Positions 36,079 through 43,533 of a stretch of DNA of 64,000 bases are shown in pieces. The notes beneath the pieces are model-generated. The model did no database searches. It was not told the DNA's origin and saw nothing but the letters and a program-made list of their open reading frames with translations. Every line of letters begins with the position of its first letter. The stretch's first letter is position 1. The stretch spans positions 124,001 to 188,000 of the forward strand of contig CAWCMS010000008.1 in assembly GCA_963796675.1 (NCBI GenBank), read 5' to 3'. Position numbers and translations under genes: made by a program. The stretch comes from CAWCDJ01 sp963796675 (GTDB lineage Bacteria > Acidobacteriota > Terriglobia > Bryobacterales > Bryobacteraceae).

Positions 36079-37614
36079 ATGAACGAGCCCGTGCCTTCAC
36101 TCTCGGAACTGTTGCAGCCTATTCCAGGGCCCGACCCAAGCGGCGAGGATACCCGCTATACGGGCCTATACGACAGCATCCGGGAAGCGCGGCGCGAAGA
36201 GCCTGACCTGCCTCAAGGTGATTGGCGGAGGGAGCGCAAGACCGCGGACTGGTCCGCCGTCACGCGGTTGTGCACCGAGGCTCTGACATACAGGACTAAA
36301 GACCTTCAGGTAGCGGCCTGGCTCACCGAAGCTTTGGTACACCAGAATGGCTTTCCCGGGTTGTTATCAGGTCTGTTGCTGCTTCGGGGCCTCGTCGATC
36401 AATTCTGGCCGACGGTGTACCCTCGTTCCGAAGAGGACGAACTGGAGTTCCGTGCCGCACCGCTCGAGTGGGTAGGGTCGCGGCTTGACGACGCTGTCAG
36501 GAGTGTTCCTTTGCCATTGGGTGCAACGGACTGGATCGGACTAGCTGGAAGATGTCTTCGAGAGGTGGAAGGCTCTCTGGCGGCCCTCTCCCAATTGGAC
36601 ACGATTTGCGCGCTCCGTTTTGAAGGAGCGCCCCCTAAATTCGATTGGTTGCGGGCCGCACTGAAGGCGATCGAGTCCAGACTCCGCCCGTTTGTCACCC
36701 GGATGGAAGAAGCAGATGACTTTTGTGCGCCGTCGATGATCGCCGCGCGGCGATCAGTCCCCACCGTAGACAGAGTCCATTTTACAGTCACCGCGCCTGC
36801 AGCACTCAGGCCTGCCCACGCCGCTTTAGTGACGCTATGGGCACATCTCGAATCACAGCGGGCCGAGGTTATGGCAAGAGCCCGCCAACAGCGTGAAGCG
36901 GACTCGTTGGGCATGATGTCGGCTTCCAAAGGGCCGCTTCGAGTTGCTCGAGGAGCGATGCTTACGGTACGCCTCGAAGTCGCCGGAGCTCGCATCGAGG
37001 ATCCCGAAGACTCAGTCTTGTGGGATGGGGAGATTGGCTGCGCGAATTTTCTTGTCACGGCTTCAGCCAATTCGGAGAACCAGGGACTGTGTGCCAGGGC
37101 CCTCCTCTACCTGAGTGGAGTGCAGATCGCAAAAGTACAATTTGTTCTGCAGGTCGGAGCCGCTTCACCAGACGGCATCGTCCCAACGACGGAGACGAGA
37201 GTGCGGAAAGCATTTGCCTCGTACTCGTCTGCCGATCGGGATGAAGTGCTCGGACGTCTTCAAGGAATCCGGAAAGCGGCACCGTACCTCGACATTTTCT
37301 TCGATGTACTGACTCTGCGATCCGGACAACAGTGGGAAACGGAAATCGAAAGAATGATTCCGGCCAGCGACATTTTCTACCTCTTCTGGTCCCTGAACGC
37401 GCGCAATTCAAGTTGGGTCGAGCGGGAGTGGCGTACCGCACTTGGCGCCGGTAAACCGAACTTCATCGATCCCGTGCCCCTTCAACCTCCGGACGAGGCT
37501 CCTCCGCCGCCGGAGCTGGCCAGCCTGCACTTTAACGACTGGATGCTGGCATTTCAGCGGCGCCGGCGGTCCTTGAAGGAGATCGAATCCGGCAACACCG
37601 GTAACCCAGTGTGA
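36079..37614 (+). CDS. TssA (ImpA_N)-beta-sandwich-TIR fusion protein
   Basis: 511 residues from ATG 36079, preceded by GGGAG 10 nt upstream. Residues ~8-130 match the ImpA_N/TssA N-terminal domain of type VI secretion ('LLQPIPGPDPSGEDTRYTGL', 'VTRLCTEALTYRTKDLQVAA', 'LLLLRGLVDQFWPTVYPRSE'). A middle region (~130-270) is helical. A beta-sandwich-like module ('GAMLTVRLEVAGARIEDPED', 'LLYLSGVQIAKVQFVLQVG', ~285-362) precedes a TIR domain (~374-490: 'KAFASYSSADRDEVLGRL', 'NARNSSWVEREWRTALGAGK') that keeps the Glu expected at the catalytic position (E450 in WVERE). No other type VI genes are in the window, so a secretion role is doubtful. TIR domains of this kind act as NAD+-consuming effectors or adaptors in defence; that is inference here. 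The MFS gene begins 40 nt later on the same strand. Confidence 0.85.
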   Translation: MNEPVPSLSELLQPIPGPDPSGEDTRYTGLYDSIREARREEPDLPQGDWRRERKTADWSAVTRLCTEALTYRTKDLQVAAWLTEALVHQNGFPGLLSGLLLLRGLVDQFWPTVYPRSEEDELEFRAAPLEWVGSRLDDAVRSVPLPLGATDWIGLAGRCLREVEGSLAALSQLDTICALRFEGAPPKFDWLRAALKAIESRLRPFVTRMEEADDFCAPSMIAARRSVPTVDRVHFTVTAPAALRPAHAALVTLWAHLESQRAEVMARARQQREADSLGMMSASKGPLRVARGAMLTVRLEVAGARIEDPEDSVLWDGEIGCANFLVTASANSENQGLCARALLYLSGVQIAKVQFVLQVGAASPDGIVPTTETRVRKAFASYSSADRDEVLGRLQGIRKAAPYLDIFFDVLTLRSGQQWETEIERMIPASDIFYLFWSLNARNSSWVEREWRTALGAGKPNFIDPVPLQPPDEAPPPPELASLHFNDWMLAFQRRRRSLKEIESGNTGNPV

Positions 37615-37654
37615 TTGCTGCCGGTCTTGCCGTAAGGCTAAGATCGAAGCAACA

Positions 37655-38962
37655 GTGACCGACACCAGCACCGGCTTTTTCTCCCCTTCCGGCAAGGCCT
37701 ACCGCTTTACCGTCCTGCTGTTTGCCTCGGTAATGGCATTCGGCAGCTATTTTGCCTATGACAGTGTGGGCGCCATCGAAACCACGCTGATCCAGGTCTT
37801 CCACACCAACCGCGCGGCCATCGGCAGCATGTACTCGATGTACAGCCTTGCGGCGGTGTTCGCCGTGCTGGGCGGCGGGGTTCTTATCGATCGCGCGGGC
37901 GTGCGCCGCGCGAGCATGGTCTTCTCGTTTCTGGTGGTGGTGGGCGCGGCCATCGTCGCATGGGCGCCCAGTCTGCCGATGATGTACTTCGGACGCATCG
38001 TGTTCGGCATGGGGTCCGAGTCGATGATCGTGGCCCAGAGCGCGATCGTGGCGCGCTGGTTTACCGGCAAGGAGCTGGCGTTGGCTTTCGGCATCACGCT
38101 GACGGTGAGCCGCCTGGGCACGCTGTTCTCGTTCAATACCGAGGAACTGCTGGCCAGAATGCTGGGATTCCGCGGCGCGCTATGGGTGGCTGCGATTCTG
38201 TGTGTGGTCAGCCTGGTGGCCAACTGGATCTTTACCCAGATGGACCGCCACGCCGAACCAATTCTCAATCTTCCCAGGCCGGGCGCGGGAGACCAGATCC
38301 GCTGGGCCGACATCGGAAAGTTCACCTCCTCCTACTGGTTCGCGGTAGGAATCTGCGTGGCGTTCTACTCCGCGATTTTCCCGTTTACCGCCCTCTCCAC
38401 CGACTTCTTCCATGACAAATGGGGACTGCCCATGGCGAGCGGAGAGGGGCTGGGCTTCCTGTCGGGGGTGTTCTACAACCTCACCCACATGTTCTCGACG
38501 GCGCAGGGCACTACTTCGATCATCATTACCGCTTCGATGTTTCTGGCGCCCTTTGCCGGGCGGCTGGCCGACCGCATCGGCAAGCGCGCCAGCCTGATGA
38601 TTCTGGGTTCGTTGCTGATGATCCCCGCGCATGTGGTCCTGGGGACTACGCGCATCGATCCGGTCTACCCGATGATCGCGCTGGGAGCGGCGTTCGTGCT
38701 GGTCCCGGCCTGCATCTGGCCCTCGGTGCCGCTGATTGTCGAGGAGTCACGCGTGGGAACCGCCTTTGGGCTGATGACCGCTTTCCAGAACATCGGCCTG
38801 CTTGCCTTCCCGTACTTCAACGGAGCCCTGCGCGATGCCACCCACGGCTACACGGCGAGCCAGATCATGTTCGCGGGGTTAGGAGCGCTCGGTCTGATCT
38901 TCGCGGTGCTCCTGCTACGGGCCGATCGCCGTGCCGGCGGACGCCTGGAGCGCGCTGGGTAA
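37655..38962 (+). CDS. MFS transporter
   Basis: 435 residues from GTG 37655, with about 12 hydrophobic helices. The signature 'GGGVLIDRAGVRRA' between helices 2 and 3 (the MFS A-motif) and its C-terminal counterpart 'FAGRLADRIGKRA' identify the major facilitator superfamily. Other helices include 'FTVLLFASVMAFGSYFAY' and 'MIALGAAFVLVPACIWPSVP'. The substrate is not recognisable. It lies 40 nt after the TssA-TIR gene and may share its transcript, but a functional link is not shown. Its end is 36 nt from the end of the facing broken permease gene. Confidence 0.85.
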   Translation: MTDTSTGFFSPSGKAYRFTVLLFASVMAFGSYFAYDSVGAIETTLIQVFHTNRAAIGSMYSMYSLAAVFAVLGGGVLIDRAGVRRASMVFSFLVVVGAAIVAWAPSLPMMYFGRIVFGMGSESMIVAQSAIVARWFTGKELALAFGITLTVSRLGTLFSFNTEELLARMLGFRGALWVAAILCVVSLVANWIFTQMDRHAEPILNLPRPGAGDQIRWADIGKFTSSYWFAVGICVAFYSAIFPFTALSTDFFHDKWGLPMASGEGLGFLSGVFYNLTHMFSTAQGTTSIIITASMFLAPFAGRLADRIGKRASLMILGSLLMIPAHVVLGTTRIDPVYPMIALGAAFVLVPACIWPSVPLIVEESRVGTAFGLMTAFQNIGLLAFPYFNGALRDATHGYTASQIMFAGLGALGLIFAVLLLRADRRAGGRLERAG

Positions 38963-38998
38963 CGGACACCGTCTGTCGCGGCCGTTCCCTTCCCGCGT

Positions 38999-41642
38999 CT
39001 AATTGGATCGCAAGGCGGACATCGGATCGATTCTGGACGCTCTCCAGGCGGGAATGTACCCGGCGAGCGCCGCGACCGCGAGGAGCAGCCCTCCCATGGC
39101 GATAAACGTAATTGGATCGCCGGACGTGACTCCAAACAACAGGCTCCCGAGCGCGCTCGACAAAACCCGAGCCGCGGCCATGCCCAAGGCGAGCCCCACG
39201 GTGGCCAGTCCAAGCGTACGGAGGACGATGCGGCGCTGCACGTCAACGGCGGACGCTCCCAGCGCCATGCGGATCCCGATTTCCTGCACCCGTTGACTGA
39301 CCGAGTACGAAATCACCGCGTAGATCCCCAGCGAAGCGAGCACCAGGGCGAAAGCCGCGAAACCGGCCAGCAAGCAGCACCAGAAACCGCCGCGGCGAAA
39401 CCGCTTTGTCGACCAGATTCTGGAACGTCTGAAACTCGCGTACCGGCAGGTTGGGGTCGACCGGCCGCAGCACGGTTCGAAGCTCCGCCGCCAGGTTCTC
39501 CGGCGGAAGCGTGGTTCTGACGACCAGCTGCATGGTTGCGTAGTCGCCCGTTTGCCGCATAGGCAAATACATTTCCATTCCGCCCGCCGATTCCAGCGAG
39601 GCATGGCGGACGTCGGCCACTACGCCGACCACCCGCCGGCCTCCATCCGTCGTGATCATCTGTCCCAGGGGGTCCTGTCCCGGCCAGAGCGTCCTCGCCA
39701 TCGTCTCATTCACGACCACAACGCGCTCGCTGGACGCGCGATCCCTCTCCGTGAATTCCCGCCCCGATCGCAGCGGAATCCCGGCCGCCTCGAAATAGCC
39801 GTCGGTCACGACGCGAACGAATGCCTCCGGCTGGTGACGGGCTTCGTAAATCTGTCCTCCACCGGCGACGCCCCAGGCCCGGTCGTCGCGCAGGGGCAGC
39901 ACGTCGGTAATTCCTGCCGCGGCAATGCCAGGGACGGACCGGACGCGGCCCAGCATATCGTCGATGAAGACATTCTGCTGCGCGAGACTCGAGATCCGAA
40001 AACTCGGGTCGACCCTCAGCGCCGCCGCTCGCTCCGGCTGAAATCCCAGATTCACGTCGAGGACGCGCAGAAAACTTCGAACCAGCAGCCCCGCGCCGAC
40101 CAGCAGGATGCAGGCGAAGGCGAGCTCGGAAACCACCAGGCCGTCGCGGACCCAGGCATGGCGCTTGCCGCCGCTCGATCCGCGGCTGGCATCCTGCAGG
40201 TCCTCACAAAGAGAGAGCGACGAAACCCGCAATGCCGGCAGCAGGCCGAAGAGCAGGCCGGAACCAACCGCGGCCAATAAGAGTGAAGAGGAGCGCGTTC
40301 CCATCGATCCGAACGCTTTCGAGCAGGGGAAGGTTGAATGCGTGGAGGTGTGCCAGTTCGCGCGTGCCGGCCGAGGCGAGCGCCAGCCCCAACACCGCGC
40401 CGCAGCAGGAGAGCGCGATGCTCTCGGTAAGCATCTGGCGCAGCAGGCGGGAACGTCCGGCGCCCAACGCGGCCCGCATCGCCATTTCCTTTTGCCGCGC
40501 GCCCAACCTCGCCAATTGCAGATTCGAGAGATTCGCGCACACCAGCAACATGACCAAGCCGACGGCGCAGGCCAGCACGAACAGAGCCGGAGTCACGCGT
40601 CCGCTGACACGCTGCGCCAGCGGCGCCACCAACGGCGCAATATTGTTCCGCTCCGGATGCTGGCGCTCCATTTGTTTCCCCAGCACCGCCAATTCGGCCT
40701 GTGCACCCTGCAGGGTTGCGCCCGGCTTCAGTCTTCCGATGACCTTCAACGTGTTTCCCTTGGGCTTAGCGTGTCGTCATTCAGCGGCCAGGGAATGAAG
40801 ATATCGACGGGCACGCCGGGAGCAAGGACGCTCGCGAAGTCGAAGGATGCGGGCAGCACGCCCACGATCGTCACCGGCCGATTGCCCAGAATCAGCTTTC
40901 GGCCCAGCACGTTGGGGTCTGAATTAAACCGCCGCCGCCAAAAGCTGTAGCTCAGCAGCATGGCCGGCGGAGCGGCATACTTCCCCTCGCACTCCTGCGT
41001 GGTGAACGATCTTCCGATGGCGGGTTGTACACCGAGCAGCGGAAAAAAGTTCCCGGTTACCGGAACGCTCGTAAGACGCTCGGGCTCGCCGGCTCCCGTC
41101 AGTTCGCGGTCGCCCGGGACATAGAACCCGGACCAGCCTGCCATGTCGGAAAATGACTGGTTCATCTCTCGAAGGTCCGAATAGTGTTCCGTCTGGATCG
41201 AGGTGAATTCGTCGCCGTTGGAAATGAATGCCAGCCGTCCAGGATCGCGGAACGGCAGGGGGCGCAGCAGCATGGCATTGACCACGCTGAAGACCGTAGA
41301 ACTGGCTCCAATGCCCAGGCCGGCAATGAGAATCGTGAAGGCCGTAAATCCGGCGTCGCGCCGCATGCCGCGAAATGAGTGGCGCAAATCCTGCGCCATG
41401 TCGCTCATCCAGCGGGCGATCCAGGTGGAGCGCGATTCTTCCGATTTTTGCGTCATATTGCCGAACCTCCGATGGGCCGCCGCGCGAGCTTCGGGCTCGG
41501 ACAGGCCTTGCGCAATCAACTCCTCGGTCATGGACTCGATGTGGAATTCCATCTCCTCCCACAGCAAGCGATTCCTTTCACTGTGGCGCAGCCAATACCT
41601 CAGACGGCGTCGCAAACGCCTCCATTTCAAACCTGGTTGCAT
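38999..41642 (-). pseudogene. ADOP-type permease with prefix domain, three frameshifts
   Basis: ATG 41642 has GGAG 5 nt upstream. The four frame segments read in order as one ADOP. The prefix domain ('LWEEMEFHIESMTEELIAQG') and helix 1 ('ILIAGLGIGASSTVFSVV') lie in the first. 'KVIGRLKPGATLQGAQAEL' through 'TPALFVLACAVGLVMLLV' follow in the second, 'LLFGLLPALRVSSLSL' onward in the third, and 'FAAFALVLASLGIYAVISY' to 'SRIDPMSALRSN' (TAG 39001-38999) in the fourth. The junctions need about one base lost near 40758, one extra near 40283 and one extra near 39372. All family landmarks are present, so the gene was intact recently, or the sequence has errors. It lies 15 nt downstream of the restored PadR gene. 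Confidence 0.85.
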
Positions 41643-41657
41643 GCGCACTCCATTCGA

Positions 41658-41996
41658 TCAGGCGAACCCCATAATTCGGGCCACGGCTCCGGTGACCTGG
41701 CGGTAGCGGGCGGACTCTTCCGCCAGATGTTTCGGCCATCGGGCGTCAGCTTATAGAAACGGGCCCGCCTGATTATTCGACGACAGGCCCCACGTGCCTT
41801 CGATCATGCCGTCGAGTTCCAGCCTCTGAAGGGCCGGATAAAGAGATCCCTCTTCGACACGCAACAGGTCATCCGACAGTTGCTGAATGAGTTGGGCGAT
41901 GGCGTATCCATGCAGATGGCCTCGCGTCAGTGTCTTGAGCACGAGCATATCCAGCGTACCCGGCAGAAGATCGGCTTTCGGTTTCTCTCTTCCCAT
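41658..41996 (-). pseudogene. PadR-family regulator, frameshifted
   Basis: ATG 41996 begins 'MGREKPKADLLPGTLDMLVL' and continues through 'EEGSLYPALQRLELDGMIEG'. At 'SSNN' the frame goes to 'QAGPFL' and stops at 41751. Removing one base near 41771 restores 'RRARFYKLTPDG'. Adding one near 41733 then gives 'KHLAEESARYRQVTGAVARI' to TGA 41660-41658. The restored protein has normal PadR length and lies just upstream of the broken ADOP gene on the same strand. A TATAAT lies 10 nt upstream of the ATG, so the leader is very short. Confidence 0.8.
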
Positions 41997-42006
41997 AGAC
42001 CGTCTG

Positions 42007-42012
42007 ATTATA
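42007..42012 (-). promoter_or_regulatory. -10 element of the broken PadR-ADOP pair
   Basis: On the minus strand this is a perfect TATAAT, 10 nt from ATG 41996; the start would lie about 4 nt before the ATG. The -35 is weak. I see no convincing long palindrome, only a short CGTC-N8-GACG. Confidence 0.5.
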
Positions 42013-42145
42013 GGACGACTTTCCGGGATGATGGATAGCAAGAAAATTTGGCAGGCGCTTGCCGAGGCCGGGTGTGTCATGGAAGCGCCGGCTTCCAGCG
42101 CCGTGACATCTGTAGATCTTTGTGGCGGGGAGTAGACTTGAAGGC

Positions 42146-43101
42146 ATGAAGGCGATGCTGCTTTGACTCACCGCCGTTAGCCTGTTCGGTGCCAAAGCGG
42201 ACCTCTTTCACCGGCAGCCAGGTTTGATCTGAACGCAGGGTCGAAGCACGGCGTCCCACGTCACGCGCGCTCGTTTCTCGGGGTAACTCGAAACGGACTG
42301 ACGTTAGTCACCTTAGGGGAATATACCTCGATTGTCTCCGCCGACCGGAACGGTCGCATCCTGCACACCACTTCGGATATCGTGTCGACTGACGCACAGA
42401 TCTATCGCGCGTTGCCGGTTCCCGACGGTAGCGTGTGGATCGTGGCCCAGGGACCTTACGACCCCTCGTCGGACGACTGGCGCCTGGCTGATCCAATGCC
42501 CCGCCCAGTGGAAGCAGGCGGACAGCCTTCCACGCGCCACTACAATCAGCTCGATCTTTACGGTGCGGATGGAAGGCACTTGTCGTCCGCGCGTATACTG
42601 GCAACTCAACCGGGGCCACTCGACTTTCCCATCGCGGCTGCTGCGGACATGCTGGTCGTACTCGGATGGCTGGGTTACGGCACGCCCCAAACGGAACTGA
42701 TCCGGTTCGGAACGGTGTCCGACAAAGCCTTCCACCAGAGCAGGTCGGTTGAGTTCAGAGCGCCTTTCCGCCGCATCGTCCCGGTGCTGGCGGCAGATCG
42801 CAAGCTCTTCCTGATCGACAAAGTTGCCGGTAATATATTGGCAATCGATCCCCAATCCGGAAGCCGGCAACTCTTGCGTCCGAGCCGTCCACATCCCGTA
42901 CAGGCTGCGGCCGCGGATTCCGATTTCCTCTACCTGCTCTCGGCGGACCAGGTGCTCAAAACCAACTTGGCGGGCACCGTCCTGGCCACTTACAGGCTCC
43001 GGTTCGACCGCGGCTTCCGCCCGACCACACTCGGGGCGGCAGGGGACGATTTGTACCTCATGGACGATGCCGGCCGAGTGGAAGAATTCCGGACCCAATA
43101 G
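42146..43101 (+). pseudogene. Exported beta-propeller-like protein, 5' end broken
   Basis: From GTG 42382 the frame encodes 239 residues of propeller-like sequence ('LPVPDGSVWIVAQGPYD', 'LLSADQVLKTNLAGTVLATY', 'AAGDDLYLMDDAGRVEEF'). The same frame is already coding-like upstream ('LGEYTSIVSADRNGRILHTT') back to 42181 but has no start there. In another frame, ATG 42146 gives a signal-peptide-like stretch ('MKAMLL', then 'LTAVSLFGAKA') interrupted by TGA 42164-42166, and would need a frame change before about 42240. The gene therefore looks 5'-degraded by a nonsense codon plus a frameshift. Family not identified beyond a propeller-like repeat. Confidence 0.6.
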
Positions 43102-43134
43102 AGGCGCTATTTTCGCATCCTATCCGTACTCCCC

Positions 43135-43181
43135 TTGCCAACCTAGGAGAGTTTGGCTATACTCCTAGCTAGCCTAGGAGG
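43135..43181 (+). promoter_or_regulatory. Promoter and operator array of PadR-ADOP operon
   Basis: -35 TTGCCA (43135-43140), a 17-bp spacer and -10 TATACT (43158-43163) form a strong promoter. Three half-sites alternate in orientation: CTAGGAG (43143-43149), CTCCTAG (43162-43168) and CTAGGAG (43174-43180). The first pair spans the spacer and -10. The last also contains the Shine-Dalgarno GGAGG (43177-43181), 9 nt before GTG 43191. Binding by the encoded PadR would block both the promoter and possibly translation. The protein-site link is inference. Confidence 0.75.
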
Positions 43182-43190
43182 AAAACGACC

Positions 43191-43532
43191 GTGGGTAAAA
43201 CCGCCGACCTGCTGCCAGGTACTCTCGACATGCTGATTCTGAAGGCAGTATCGTTGAAACCGCTGCATGGATACGGCGTATTGCAGCGCATCCAGCAGAT
43301 TTCAGGCGATGCGCTCGAGATCCCCCAGGGGTCCTTGTATCCGGCACTCTACCGGTTAGAGCACCAGGAACTGATCGCTGCCGAATGGGGAGTAAGCGAG
43401 AATAATCGCCGGGCGAAGTATTACACGTTGACCGTCGCCGGGCGGCGTCGCCTGCGCGAGGAGACGGCGGGCTGGAATCGGCTGGCATCGGCGATTGCCG
43501 CGGCCTTGAGCACTACCTCGGAGGAGGTGTGA
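43191..43532 (+). CDS. PadR-family transcriptional regulator
   Basis: 113 residues from GTG 43191. 'LLPGTLDMLILKAVSLKPLH' opens the family N-terminus. The winged helix ('ALEIPQGSLYPALYRLEHQE') and wing ('SENNRRAKYYTLTVAGRRRL') follow, with a C-terminal helix ending 'LSTTSEEV'. It is the first gene of an operon with the ADOP gene, whose GTG starts 1 nt after its stop. It very probably represses its own promoter through the CTAGGAG half-sites. Confidence 0.93.
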   Translation: MGKTADLLPGTLDMLILKAVSLKPLHGYGVLQRIQQISGDALEIPQGSLYPALYRLEHQELIAAEWGVSENNRRAKYYTLTVAGRRRLREETAGWNRLASAIAAALSTTSEEV

Positions 43533-43533
43533 C

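Noticed and set aside
36079..38962. Type VI secretion locus
   Set aside because: Only the ImpA_N domain is present. No sheath, tube, spike, ATPase or membrane-complex genes are seen.
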